NCBI RefSeq assembly: GCF_018812025.1
Contig: NC_063063.1
Coordinates: forward strand, 6,264,942 to 6,328,941
From: Megalobrama amblycephala
Taxonomy: Eukaryota > Chordata > Actinopteri > Cypriniformes > Xenocyprididae
DNA length: 64,000 nt
Direction of reading: 5' to 3'
A program made the position numbers and the translations under genes. Each line of letters opens with the position of its first letter. Positions within the stretch are counted from its first letter, which is position 1. A model generated the notes under the pieces. The model did no database searches. It was not told where the DNA came from and saw only the letters and a list, made by a program, of their open reading frames with translations. Of the stretch, positions 48,186 to 60,948 are shown in pieces.

Positions 48186-48227
48186 TTAAAGGGTTAGTTC
48201 ACCGACCTTAGTGAACTAACCTTTTAA
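48186..48227. mobile_element. 42-bp miniature TTAA element
   Basis: TTAA at 48186-48189 and 48224-48227 enclose AGGGTTAGTTCACCGACC and TTAGTGAACTAACCTT. These are the two outermost tips (12-13 bp) of the Angel-like family joined by about 8 bp. The full-length relatives are 190 to 1,800 bp. Confidence 0.85.
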
Positions 48228-48934
48228 GCTTTGACAGCTACAGGGTTTCTGAAAACTCACATCATGCATGTTTTTAACGTTTAATGAATTCTCAAAAATG
48301 TCAAAGCATCAAATTGTGAAAGTTTGAGGTATGTTTGCATGATGTTTTTCACCTCGGCTTCTTTTACTATGCTTATTCAGACATTCTTATTACCTATATG
48401 CAGTGTAAAATGGCCCTTTGTGTTTCCCAAGGATAAATAGCTTTTGTATAAGTTCTCATTTGTAAGTCACTTTGGGTAAAAGCATATGATAAAGGAATAA
48501 ATGTAACATGCTAAACAAGTGCCACTTTATTATTTAATGAAAGTTTGTTCAGTCTGCCGCTGAACTTAATGTAGGACAAATTCAATCAGGTTTGCCCCTC
48601 TGCTGCTTTCTGAACTAACCTTCAGCGAAGTTGACACACCCTGGTTGTATCAGGAAAATCTAAATAATAGTTCTCCCTCATAGCACAGAAAGTACAGCAG
48701 TGCAAAGGACAGTCACACTGATCTGATCTGACCTTGTCTCCCTATTTATGAATCAGCTGTCCCTCCGCACATATTCAAGTCGGAGTAAAACATATGAAAT
48801 GTCTGCAGCTGTGTAACCCTTACTGACCCTTATGGAAATGTGTATGGCAGTCCCTAGGGTGGGAATTGAGAAACAGTTCTTATTCCGTATTTTTTTTTTC
48901 TGAAGTACTAGAACCAAATGATATTTCACTATTA

Positions 48935-50161
48935 TGCTATTTTGAAGTTTTCTAATTTAGTTTTGGATGTCTCCTACACTTTACATGCGCTTAAGGTCAA
49001 TAAACACTTTCATTTTCTCATTTTCAGTATACACTGCTGCATCACCTCTTTTCTCACAGTGTCTGAAACGGTTCAATAATGACTTTATTCTCACTAAACC
49101 CCCCTTTACTAGAGCCACTCTGCTCTGATTGATCTGATGGCCCAGTCTGTTGTGTTTGGTCTGCCAATTACAGCAAGTGTCGGAAACGAAACAGCCATTA
49201 CCAAATCTAAATTTCAGCTCCAGAATCTTCCTCAGCACTCGATACACTTCGATGTGAACAGTAACGATAGTGTCGGTTTTACCGTATCAATAACTAAACT
49301 GCTGTGGTATCATTTTAAAAACTGACGACTAATTCATACAGATTAACGAGGTGGCTAATATATACGAATTTGTACAAGTGAGGTTGTCTGAATTAATACG
49401 ATTTGTCTAAACCCCAGTGACGGGTAGGTTTGGGGGGGTTAGGGGTAGGTTATTCGTACGAATTAGCCACCTCGTAAAATACGTAGATGTTGTTTACGGG
49501 CAGCCAATGAAGACCATAGGCTGGAATTATGTAAATTTGTTATACGTAGGTAGTCCGACAAAGCAGTCAGGAGTTAGAAGATTAACCTTGGTGGACTTAA
49601 ACTTGAAAAATGGTGTGTACTGATGTCTTTCCGCGTTTGAAACAACATTCCTTCTCATGTTCATTCATGTTTACTTGATGTTATAAATTAACTAGTAGGA
49701 AGATATGATCGGTTTACGAGCCTCTTGAGCTGAGGCGGTACTGCAATTTGTTACGACACATTAAAGAGCCACAAAACAGTTTTTATTGTTCGAATTTATT
49801 AAAAAATTACACCATTTGAAAGCTGGGACTTTGTTTAATATCATAAGTAACCTGCTCTGTCTTGTCTGTCAAAGTGTTGTCAGTGTCCTCTTTGCTCCGC
49901 AATGTATTTTTCACTACGTGTGGCGTTACAGTGCCACGGCTTGTCGGACAAAGCAACAGTAACTAAGGGGGGCGGGTCTTTGCGAAGGGTCAATGACTGA
50001 CGACTCGTTTCAGGCAGTTCAAAATCGGGTCTTTCGATTGGGAGACAATAACTCCATTGGTTGGGCACTTTGATCTTTGAAACTTTGCATACATTTTACA
50101 TTCACAAACAGCTATATTTCACAATAAATCAAAAGTAATAAAAAGGCATGGGGCACTTTAA
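48935..50161. mobile_element. TTAA-ended non-autonomous element, interrupted
   Basis: The right edge ends AAAGGCATGGGGCACTTTAA (TTAA 50158-50161). The left part (48935-49320) has 'aacactttcattttctcat' and 'gtctgaaacggttcaata' blocks that I associate with the same cyprinid family. The left tip is eroded, and a separate MITE (49344-49477) splits the element. The family identity is from memory. Confidence 0.55.
49344..49477. mobile_element. MITE with TTACGAGGTGGCTAAT ends
   Basis: The left 'ttaacgaggtggctaat' and right 'attagccacctcgtaa' are inverted copies. 'tacgaatt' occurs just inside both ends. The centre has a G-rich run (gggggggttaggggtagg). It lies inside the older 48935-50161 element. 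Confidence 0.75.
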
Positions 50162-50724
50162 ATTAAATTCTATAGCAGTTGTAGAATTTGCAGAATTATG
50201 GTGAAAGCAGCAATCGTTTAGCCGAATTGTGAGTTTGCAGTCAGAACTGAGCTGTAATGGTACTGTAATTTAAAAATAAAAAAATATATATATATAATTT
50301 TAATATGTATTGCATAGTTAAAACCAAGTATTGGGGTCATTACATGGTGTATTGTCAAATAAAGTAAAATAACAAAAGTGAAATATCAGTAGTGCAAAAC
50401 AAAATGAATAGTTAAGAGAAAACAATTTTTATTAATTGCTACTCTCTTAAAGTTACAAGAAATAATTGATTACAAAATATTTAAATTTAAAATGTGTTCA
50501 AATGTGCATAAGATTAATGGTGGAGACACAAACTCGAGTCAGATGACTCACTGTCTCTCATACTGTGACAAACAGGCACATACTGTGTTGCAATCACACT
50601 TCATTCATTGTTTGGTAAATTATCTAATTTGTGGTGCATCTGTTTAATTCTGTGATTAAACTTTTTTTTTTTTTTCTCCAGATGACAATGCAGCTCTTTG
50701 TTGTTTTTGCTTTGCTTGCAGTGA

Positions 50725-50829
50725 GGAATTGAAGAAACACAAAATATGACATTTTGAAGAATGTTGGATGTATGATATGATATGAGGGTAGTAAATTATT
50801 TTCATTTTATTGCTGAACCATCCCTTTAA
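50725..50829. mobile_element. Right end of a decayed TTAA hairpin element
   Basis: 'tgagggtagtaaattattttc' followed by 'tgctgaaccatccctttaa' follows the right arm of the Angel-like family, with TTAA at 50826-50829. No left arm is recognised. Confidence 0.5.
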
Positions 50830-51782
50830 GAAACTGGATTCTTTCAATATGGTTCACATCTCTAGATGGGACTTTCCTTTCCATCCTTTCCTGCACCTAA
50901 ACACACAATATCAGCACAAAGTTTGATGACTTTTCACTTATGAATTGTTGGGTCAGTCAATGAAATTGGCATATTAGAGAGGCAGTAGGCATCACCAGCC
51001 ATCATCAGAATATCAGTTTAGAACAAATCATATATTTTCTTATATTTGGAGTTGAGGTCAGTGGACTGGTGTGTTGGTGATGTCTCTCCGATTGGTTTGT
51101 CAGCTGTCAGCTTGTTCTCTCAGCCTGAGAGAAGCTTTGCACATGCTTGTCTGCTCTCGTTAGACTCAACTGCTGAAAGTCTTTCCCAAATCGTCACTGT
51201 GCCTCTGATGATTTCTCGTCCCACTAGCCATGAAACCTCAGTCGAACAGACCCCAGTTCCCAAGATACAGACATAGTTGATCTCTGTGGCCCTAAAGACA
51301 TTTGGACACTTGAGCCACTTTTAAAAATGTCACTGAATTGTATAACAACATCACACTGAGTGGTGTTTATTTGAAATAAAAATGGCACAAATACACTTAT
51401 GCAGAACATTATTCTAAACCAATGTTGCTGTGCAGAGAGTGGTTGCCTCTAGACAAGAAGTCAGTTTCTGTAACAGCTGTGGTCAAAATTTCCATCAAGT
51501 TTCAACCATCACTGTATAATTCAAGAATCCATCAGTGGACAACAACTCACCAACACCTCTGACGTTTTCACTTTCATGCTTTACAGTATCCTTAAAGGGT
51601 TAGTTCACCCAAAAATGAAAATTCTGTCATTAATTACTCACCCTCATGTCGCTCCACACCCGTAAGACCTTCGTTCATCTTCGGAACACAAATTAAGATA
51701 TTTTTCATAAAATCCAGTGCTGCATTGCCAGCAAGATAATTAACACTTTCAATGCCCAGAAAGCTACTAAAGACGTATTCAC

Positions 51783-52143
51783 GAGTTCACACTTACAAAT
51801 AATCAGATAGAAAAATGTATGCGTAGTAGTATGCGTATTTGGCGTGCTGTCCGAGGAGAGGGCTCCGAGCTCGGTATTTTGGCCCGAACCCAGATTACTC
51901 CCCCAATTCTGGTTAGTATTCTGGAAAGTAACCAGTGCAGGTGTGAGGAGACGGGGTGGTGGAGGGATGCTGTCAAACTGTCGAGGAATATGGGTGAGTC
52001 GACCGTGTCTTATATATATGCTTTCACTTGTGCTGATTGGGTAGACATGTTGACTACTGATTGCTGTCAGCTGGCCGAGATGACGTGATGATTAGTCAAA
52101 TTATTTGAACGTTGCTCCTCCCGAATTTTGTTAATAAAACATC
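51783..52143 (+). mobile_element. Insertion in the left arm, class unknown
   Basis: It breaks the arm between 'agacgtatt' and 'aacagttcatgtg', which are adjacent in sister copies. It ends 'gttaataaaacatcatttt', which contains AATAAA near its edge and so may be a retrotransposed 3' end. No inverted repeat ends are clear. Confidence 0.4.
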
Positions 52144-52254
52144 ATTTTAAAACAGTTCATGTGAGTACAGTGGTTCAACCTTAATGTTATGAAGTGACGA
52201 GAATAGTTTTTGTGCGCCAAAAAAACAAATAACGACTTTATTCAACAATATCTA

Positions 52255-52777
52255 TTGTCAGCCTCAGACGTCGCGGCCACAGACCGTTGGCTGAACGTCT
52301 GATACATATGGCACACTTATCTGGAAACACTTCAGCAGTATCGAAGTGGTCATCTGGTTGGTTGAATTCTACAGGATGTCCGGGAGACGTGTGTTGTTGC
52401 GTTCTTTAATGGTCCGCTTGGAAACAATTGCCGTGATGCCAAATCCCCTGTGACAATGAACGCTTATCAGAATCAAATAAACGCTGGATTTTAAAAAAGA
52501 ATGTGAAGTTCGCGGCTCCATTGTTGCAGTAATCTTGCACAGTTGTGTTCACAGTAATGTTCTTGAATGAATAATTTATAGATGCACGCCGGTCTGTTAT
52601 TGTAGGGACATCGACTTTCATTTTCACGCCCCTAAACATGACATTGAACAAAACGAACTGTGATTGGTTGCTTTGCATGACAGTCAAACGTCCTCTTGGG
52701 AGGTCCTTAGCCAATGAAAGCTGCGATGGAGTCCAGACCTTCTGCTGTCAGTCTGAAGGTCTGGCTACGTGAGACTA
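52255..52777. mobile_element. Insertion with 11-bp direct repeats in the hairpin arm
   Basis: AACAATATCTA occurs at 52244-52254 and 52778-52788, once in uninterrupted relatives, so it is the target duplication (8 bp of it would suit hAT). The edges 'cagcctcagacg' and 'cgtgagacta' are loosely inverted, and 'cagacc' blocks follow each. A 102-codon minus-strand frame has no motif I recognise. Confidence 0.65.
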
Positions 52778-53901
52778 AACAATATCTAGCGATGGGCGAT
52801 TTCAAAACACTGCTTCATGAAGCTTCGAAGCTTAACAAATCATTTGTTTCGATTCAGTGGTTCGGAGCGCGTATCAAACTGCAAAAGTCATGTGATTTCA
52901 GTAAACAAGGCTTTCGTTACATTCATAAGTGTTTTGAAATTTCCTTGGTTCACCATTGGGGGCGTGACTTTGGCAGTTTGATACACGCTCCTGAACCGCT
53001 GATTCGAAACAAATGATTCATGAATCTTCGAAGCTTCATGAAGTGGTGTTTTGAAATCGCCCATCACTAGATATTGTTGAATAATATCGTTATTATTATT
53101 ATTATTATTATTTTTTTTTTTTTGGTGCACAAAAAGTATTCTCGTCACTTCATAACATTAAAGGGTGAACCACTGTAGTCACATGAACTGTTTTAAATAC
53201 GTCTTTAGTAGCTTTCTGGGCACTAAAAGTGTTAATTGTCTTGCTTGCAATGCAGGCCTCACTGAGCCATTATATTTTATGAAAAATATCTTAATTTGTG
53301 TTCCGAAGATGAACGTAGGTCTTACAGGTGTGGAACAACATGAGGGTGAGTAATTAATGACAGAATTTTCATTTTTGGGTGGACTAACCCTTTAAGACTT
53401 AAATGTCTCTCCAAACTGTCGTTTTACAAGAGATTTTGATCTCTCTCTCTCTTTTTTTTCCCCCAGACAGTGTAGTTGATATCTGACATATCTACATTGG
53501 TTGCTATAGTAATGATATAAGCGTTACTATGATCCCAAGAATCATGCAAGAATCACTGTCACTATGCAAATCTTTCCTCTGCTCATATTCATCATAACAA
53601 CTAATGTGGTGTTTTAGAGAGCATAACTAACAGTGGACATTGTGTTCAAAACCACCAACTCATTCATTCATTCATTCACTACTTAGTGAATCGTCACAGT
53701 TTTCTATATGAAGAATGAGTGAGCAACGAGTGTATTCAGACACAGCTCCAGACAAGTATATTGTGCGCTTTCTGTGACAATATTTTAGACTTCATGTGGG
53801 TATTTTAATTGGACATCATGCACCGCTAGCTATATTTCATCTTATTAATTCATACTATTACTTCATCTGCAGTAACTTTTTTTTGGCTGTAAATAAATGT
53901 A

Positions 53902-54054
53902 TTTGTGTTATTTGAATGTATTTGCAGTTACATCAAAAAAGTAATGTGATTATGTAATGTATGATACTTGTAATGTGTTATTTTACTCATTACATTAAAA
54001 ATTAATCTGATTACGTTATGCATGTTACTTGTAATGTGTTACTCCCAACACTGC
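53902..54054 (-). mobile_element. hAT-like terminus, CAGTGTTGGGAGTAAC
   Basis: The right edge, read on the minus strand, starts CAGTGTTGGGAGTAACAC, then 'acattacaagta' is repeated twice with variation. The other end was not found. Confidence 0.4.
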
Positions 54055-56738
54055 TCATTTCAGATGAGATTGAAAACACCTGATGGCTATATTTTTCCAC
54101 AGTCTGAAAACATCAATAGATCAATGTAGATTTCAGTCTGAGGTTTTCTCAGAGAGGAGAGCTACTGTAGAAATGTGCCCATTTTGAACATAATCAGAAT
54201 TATCAGCTGCTAATAAGGGTAAATCACCAAAGTCTGAGTTGGGTTTCCACAAAGTTGTACCGGTTGTAGAGCTCTTTGATCGAATCACCCTCTCATGTTC
54301 TGATATCAAAGACATGCAAAGTTCAACTTGTATGAAGTTGTCTGCTGGTCGAAACGGGAACAAACTCAATTGTGTTTGCAATAATTTAAGTTGTATTATG
54401 TTTTTTTATATATATTTTATAGTTTTCAGATTATTTTATATAATTTTATTAACTGGTTTGTTAAATACACACAGTATTGCTGTGTTATTACTGTATTGTT
54501 TAATACAGTATCTCTTCAGTTAAAACCAAAAACATGTAGTCCACTCATCTGACAGTCTCTTTGAAAAATGTGTATAAAAAAAAAAAAAAGTTCAAATCTT
54601 GTTTTATTGCCCTAAGAGCCATAAAAATAAATATGAAAATATTTAACCTCCTGACTGAGGTTGTCATAATTCATGCATGAAATGGATGGTTTATAAACCA
54701 TACACTTTGCCACAATACCCATGTGTTTGTCAGTGCAAACTATTATGAATGCAAAGTAGTTGTCTGTTGTCAGACAAGATCACCTGATGCAAATTTGTTG
54801 TGGGTTGGAACTTTTATTATTATTATTTTATTTTATTATTTTTATTTATTTATTTTTAAGATCAAAATGGACAATAGGCAATACTGCAGACTGTGGGAAC
54901 TATGGTAATTATATAATCTAAATAGAGCAAAAAGCATGAGGGTGGTGGCAAAGACATCTGCACAGATTCACTTTAACACTACAAAGCATTGCCAAGACAC
55001 AGTCTCACTTCCTGTTTGGTGTCATTTGTCAGCTCTTTAATATGATGTCAAATATCAAGAATCCATTCGGTCTCCTTTATATGTAAATTAGGCTCATTAT
55101 ACATTGTGCCTTATTCACAAAAGTCAGGGCTATTTTGCCTGCTCTAATTAAAATTGCACTAACGTTGTTAGTCTGCTTCATCCTCCACAACTGAGCACTC
55201 TGAATCGACCCAAAAGATTAACATTTGAGGCTTTCAAATTGCACTCAACACAGATATAATGGCCTGCATTTTCAATGTTACCTGATTCCTTACCTAATCC
55301 CTTAATAGTGAATCAGGTGCAAAACAGCACAGACAGCAAGTCATTCATAGTTAATGTCCTCTTCAAACTATTATTTATGATCAAAACTGATCATGATAAG
55401 CATCATTAATTGATCAAATTAATTAGATAATACCATGTTATTATTTTGATTAATTTGTCCTACTGAATGAATAGAGTAAACTTCATAAAGACAGCACTGA
55501 AGCTCTGAATTATACAACAATGAACTGCCTGTAACATGTTCGCAGGAGCACATTATGTGATTGACTCGTCTCAAGAGCATTCCAGTTTTAACCAAGACCA
55601 AATTGAGACAATCCACTTTCAAAACACAATACTGTTAATGACAGTAATTGTAAACCTGACAGTGCACTTCAGCAGCCAAAGATATTTTCCCTGCATCATT
55701 CTTTTGAAATTAAATTTGCATATGTATTTACTATATATTGACATTCATAAACGTTTCTGGCAGATTTAATAGGCCTGTCGCACAAGTAAATATAATAATT
55801 GTATAAATTACTTCCATTACAATAGTAAATACATTTTCATGTTTGCATCACATAACCAGCTCCATATGTATGGCTTTTTTGACATAGTAAACTTGCTTGG
55901 TAGCTCACCTGGTACAGTATTGCACTTATAATACGAACCTAAACATATCCATTTTATACAGAATATTAAAAGAATAAAACATAATGGACAGAAACGCTTA
56001 GGAAAATGACAATTTTTAATAACAATATAGCATTAAAACAATATTTTGAGCCACTACCCACTAACCTAACTTACCCATAATCATTTCTTAAAACTACATA
56101 CTGTTATAAATAAAAGAATAACAAACCAACAAGCATAAACACAATAATTTATTTATTGCAAAAATGTCAAAAGTGGCACCGAAAGTAGTTCAAATGATGA
56201 TGAGTCGCAGTCCTCTCTGTCGGTAATAGTTTTGGTACAGAGCAGGATTTAAGTTATTAATCCATGAAAATATGAATCCGGCTTCTGTCCGTGAAAGCAC
56301 GCATTCATTTCAAATGTCAATCCACTGAAACACGGCATGTCGCATCTGTATGAAGCAGATGAGGGAGCCAATGAACGTTTGATATCAGTGCCGTAAACCA
56401 TGTCGCAGCGCTTCTCGAGGGCGCAACTTTCAAATTTGAATCTTAACGAACGCGGGCTTTGACTGTGACGGTCGCTGCTGAGAATGAAGATAAAGATTGC
56501 TGGATAAAGGGCTGAATTTGAATCTGTCCTTGCAAACATATGAATTCTAAAGATTTGGAATAAAATTGATGTGATTTTGAATTTATGTTGTGTTTTGGTG
56601 TATCCTATGGTTGTATTGTCAGTCGCTGCATAGGAGAAAACGCCTTTTGTGTCTCACAGCAAACATACTAAATATTACAAAATGGTTAAACAATTACAGA
56701 AATGTTATTCATTTTAAGTTTTTAAAGTGTAGTCTTGT
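54055..56738. other. Repeat-poor stretch without recognised genes
   Basis: Contains an A run near 54577-54590, TTTATT-rich DNA at 54815-54860 and a SINE-like A-box fragment at 55865-55935. The 55080-55340 block is candidate regulatory DNA by look only. A 96-codon minus-strand frame at 56249-56539 has no recognised domain. Confidence 0.4.
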
Positions 56739-56929
56739 TTAAAGGGTTAGTTCACCCAAAAATGAAAATAATGTCATTTATTACTCACCCTCATGTCGTT
56801 CCACACCGGTAAGACCTTTGTTAATCTTCGGAATGCAAATTAAGATATTTTTGTTGAAATCTGATGGCTCAGTGAGGCCTGCAGTAATAAATTACATTAT
56901 TTTCATTTTTGGGTGAACTAACCCTTTAA
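56739..56929. mobile_element. Internally deleted TTAA hairpin element, 191 bp
   Basis: TTAA at 56739-56742 and 56926-56929. The left arm is normal to 'gctcagtgaggcctgca', then jumps directly to the last about 45 bp of the right arm. It keeps both tips. Confidence 0.88.
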
Positions 56930-57419
56930 TATCATGTAATCCTCCGAAACGAGTTTGCAGCACAAGTCACAAACAGAAATTTCATATTAAGTAAGGTTAG
57001 ATGAATAAACTGTATAATCAATGCGACTAAGTATTGCTGTGCAATTGAATACAACAGGATCAAAACAATGCCACGATTTTAATATTAATACATAGGAATT
57101 CATACACATTCACAGTTGGATAAATAAATAATTTAATTTACATTTTATTGCCATCAATACGTAAGTATTTTACGTTTTAGTGCTATAAATACATCAATAT
57201 TGTACATTTTTGTGTGTATGAAAACGTAAGTAAATGTACATGTGATAGAACCACACTTTACATAAAAATACACATGTATTCTCATAAGATCACGTTGCAG
57301 CCAGCTACTGGTCAGATTTAGGGTCAGGTTTAGTGTTGGTGGTACAGTTTTTAAACGCTATAGTGCATGAAACTTAGTGCCACTCAATGGACATTTCATT
57401 TCAAAACTGACAACACATA

Positions 57420-58925
57420 CAGTGGGTACGGAAAGTATTCAGACCCCCTTAAATGTTTCACTCTTTGTTATATTGCAGCCATTTGCTAAAATCATTTAAG
57501 TTAATTTTTTTTTCCCCCTCATTAATGTACACACAGCACCCCATATTGACAGAAAAACACAGAATTGTTGACATTTTTGCAGATTTTTGCTGTGAGTGAC
57601 ACTCATATATTTAACTCAGGTGCTGTCCATTTCTTTTGATCATCCTTGAGATGGTTCTACACCTTCATTTGAGTCCAGCTGTGTTTGATTATACTGATTG
57701 GACTTGATTAGGAAAGCCACACACCTGTCTATATAAGACCTTACAGCTCACAGTGCATGTCAGAGCAAATGAGAATGATGAGGTCAAAGGAACTGCCCGA
57801 AGAGCTCAGAGACAGAATTGTGGCAAGGCACAGATCTGGCCAAGGTTACAAAAAAATATCTGCTGCACTTAAGGTTCCTAAGAGCACAGTGGCCTCCATA
57901 ATCCTTAAATGGAAGACGTCTGGCCAAACTGAGCTATCGGGGGAGAAGAACCTTGGTGAGAGAGGTAAAGAAGAATCCAAAGATCACTGTGGCTGAGCTC
58001 CAGAGATGCAGTCGGGAGATGGGAGAAAGTTGTAGAAAGTCAACCATCATTGCAGCCCTCCACTAGTCGGGGCTTTATGGCAGAGTGGCCCGACGGAAGC
58101 CTCTCCTCAGTGCAAGACACATGAAAGCCCGCATGGAGTTTGCCAAGATGGTGAGAAATAAGATTCTCTGGTCTGATGAGTCCAAGATAGAACTTTTAGC
58201 CTTAATTCTTAGCAGTATGTGTGGAGAAAACCAGGCACTGCTCATAACCTGTCCAATACAGTCCCAACAGTGAAGCATGGTGGTGGCAGCATCATGCTGT
58301 GGGGGTGTTTTTCAGCTGCAGGGACAGGACAACTGGTTGCAATCGAGGGAAAGATGAATGCGGCCAAGTACAGGGATATCCTGGACAAAAACCTTCTTCA
58401 GAGTGCTCAGGACCTCAGACTGGGCCGAAGGTTTACCTTCCAACAAGACAATGACCCTAAGCACACAGCTAAAATAACGAAGGAATGGCTTCACAACAAC
58501 TCTGTGACTGTTCTTGAATGGCCCAGCCAGAGCCCTGACTTAAAACAAATTGAGCATCTCTGGAGAGACCTAAAAATGGCTGTCCACCAACGTTTACCAT
58601 CCAACCTGACAGAACTGGAGAGGATCTGCAAGAAGGAATGGCAGAGGATCCCCAAATCCAGGTGTGAAAAACTTGTTGCATCTTTCCCAAAAAGACTCAT
58701 GGCTGTATTAGATCAAAAGGGTGCTTATACTAAATACTGAGCAAAGGGTCTGAATACTTAGGACCATGTGATATTTCAGTTTTTCTTTTTTAATAAATCT
58801 GCAAAAATGTCAACAATTCTGTGTTTTCCTGTCAATATGAAGTGCTGTGTGTACATTAATGAGGAAAAAAAATGAACTTAAATGATTTTAGCAAATGGCT
58901 GCAATATAACAAAGAGTGAAAAATT
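57420..58925 (+). mobile_element. Second copy of the 7.2-8.8 kb Tc1-like family, ends damaged
   Basis: TA at 57418-57419 precedes CAGTGGGTACGGAAAGTATT. The left inverted repeat has lost its inner direct repeat (deletion near 57588), and the right repeat stops at 'agtgaaaaatt' before the outer direct repeat and terminal TA. By the known need for paired repeats in IR/DR elements this copy should be immobile. Confidence 0.93.
57757..58740 (+). pseudogene. Tc1-like transposase with four visible lesions
   Basis: Same protein family as 7563-8568 (helix-turn-helix 'GYKKISAALKVPKSTVASII', first Asp in WSDESK, second in QQDNDPKHT, Glu in QIEHLW). Damage: a 35-bp deletion near 57918 that removes the GRP-like linker and shifts the frame; TAG at 58064-58066, where the sister copy has CAG; a 1-bp deletion near 58197 that shifts back; and a change of the usual DLNP to DLKQ before the Glu. 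The 14-bp segment missing from the sister copy (after 'ggacaggac') is present here. The longest open piece is 173 codons from 58219. Confidence 0.95.
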
Positions 58926-60911
58926 GAACACAATATCATTTCGCAGAAATATTGCATGTTTTTCCAATGAGCCTATGTTGTATTTTTCATAGTAATCATT
59001 GAATATTTTTATCGATAATTGCTTTTTGTGGAATATTTCAAAGAAAATTGGAATATTTAACTTAATTTAAGCATTTCTTAGTTTTGTAATACTGTATTTC
59101 ACTTGGTGTGCTTTTGTCCCCCATAGAATCACCCATGGCTCACTCTCTGATCGCAGCTTGAGAACATTATTTATCTCGCATCGCCAAAATAAAATGGCAA
59201 TGAATTGATTAGGATTTATGTAATTATAAAGCATATCAGGAAACCTCGCTTGTGTTCTGTATGTGTATGTGCAGAAGATGAAGATCAATGTGAAATGGAA
59301 ATGAGTGTGAATCCTCTCGGAGCAGTGGCCTGGCAGGCTGGCACTGTGAGTGGCATCTCAGTGTGTGTCCACTGAGACGGGCTGTTGAAATGAGCTCTGG
59401 TGCTCAGGGTCTGGCATCATCTCTCTCCTCCACCTCCCTCCAGTAGCCTCAACCCACAAAACCCAACAGCGTCTGCCAGCCAACACTGCTCTGCCAGACC
59501 CCCTCCAACCACTCTTTCTATAGGACGAAAAAATAGAGGAAAGGACAAGAACAGATAACAATTTTAGTTAAGAAATGAATTGAAAAATGAATGTGAATGT
59601 TGTGGCGTGAAGCCATTCTACATAAAATTGTTGCAATTAACAACAACAACATCTTTCCAGCTCTCTTTATGTTATCTGTATGGAACTGAACACTGGGGCT
59701 GTTTATAAAAGAGGAGTTTTCAGAAAGGCTCACTGAAGCATAATTATGATACGATGACTGTAGTGTAGCTGTAAACAAGCCGTGTCATAACTCTACCAGT
59801 AAATTAAAGCAACAGTGATGACTTTAAAATCAGATGTTGTGAAAGGGCATCAGTGATGTGCAGGAATAGTAAATCAAGAATGCCGCCTAGCTTCATGACA
59901 ACCCTTCATTTTTCATATGAGTCCTCCCATCATACGAACAACTTTACAGCATAATTACAAAATACATGTCTGATTGGTATGCATTGGATTGGAGTCTTTG
60001 GAATGCCATTAGCAGTGAGCTTTTAACCTCACGCTGAACCCTGATTTGTAATTAAAACTGTGATTAATGCTACTTATTATCAGGTCACTTTCGGCTCCAT
60101 ATGCCAGTGGCAGCAGTACCACGCTCAGATAGAGAGAGTGCAGCATGGATGTTCAACAGAGTGCTAAAATGACCACCCACTTATTCACCAGCTTTAATGC
60201 TGGATGATTCACCCCCCTTACAGAAAAATTGTAACGCTTGAACCAAACCAATCAGGGCTGCCTTTTCCAAAAAGCATTGTGAACCTAAATAGATCACAGA
60301 AGCCATTGGATGCCAATGGTCTATACCAGTTGTTCACAACCTTTATGTCTCCAAGGCTCTCTTGGCACAAACACACCAGATGCTCACTCACTCTCTGTCT
60401 CCCGATTCAAAGCAAGCTATTTTGCTGTCGCAGATATATTTCCAAGGTCTCCCTTATGAAAAAGTTTATTCAAGTGTGCTATTAGTATACTTCTTTTAAG
60501 AAAGTATACTTTCAGTCTACTTTATATGCACTTCTCAGAAATATACTTTAAGTACTTATCAGAAATATATACTTAAAATTGCACTTAAGTATTTACTTAC
60601 TGTATACTGACAGAAAAGTCTAAGTTTATTTCGCCTATATGAGATATACTTAAAAGTATAATGAAGTAAAAAAAGTAATATGATGAACAAAGCATGTAAG
60701 AATCATAAACCTTTTTTGGTCACAGAGCTTAATTACTGCAATAATCCAATAACCAAGTGGAAAAGTCCTATTGGGTTTTTGTCGAGGAAATCAGGGCGAT
60801 GCTAATCTTCGAAAATAAGTCATCTCTGCAGCACTCTGAGAATGAAATAACTGTCCAAGCGAGAGCTCAGCATTGCATTTATCAGATTGAGAAATATTAC
60901 ATCAGTGTATA

Positions 60912-60948
<37 letters not shown>

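Larger units (their letters stand above)
51592..53395. mobile_element. Full-length long TTAA hairpin element carrying two insertions
   Basis: TTAA at 51592-51595 and 53392-53395. Both tips are intact (AAGGGTTAGTTCACCC and GGGTGGACTAACCCTT). Arm blocks mirror each other: 'cttcggaacacaaattaaga', 'gcccagaaagctactaa' and 'gtgacgagaat'. The core palindrome is at about 52790-53070 ('agcgatgggcgatttcaaaac' and its mirror). Insertions occupy about 51783-52143 and 52255-52777. A T-rich ATT tract lies at 53091-53123. Confidence 0.88.

Noticed and set aside
49762..49780. TTAAAGAGCCACAAAAC as the left end of a TTAA element paired with 50161
   Set aside because: The match to the right tip is poor after the first nine bases, and the family blocks continue to the left as far as about 48935, so this is internal sequence.
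51819..52088. An 89-codon frame in the insertion at 51783-52143
   Set aside because: It overlaps another frame of similar length in the same strand and ends arbitrarily. The interval is an insertion in a MITE arm, and no protein family is recognisable.
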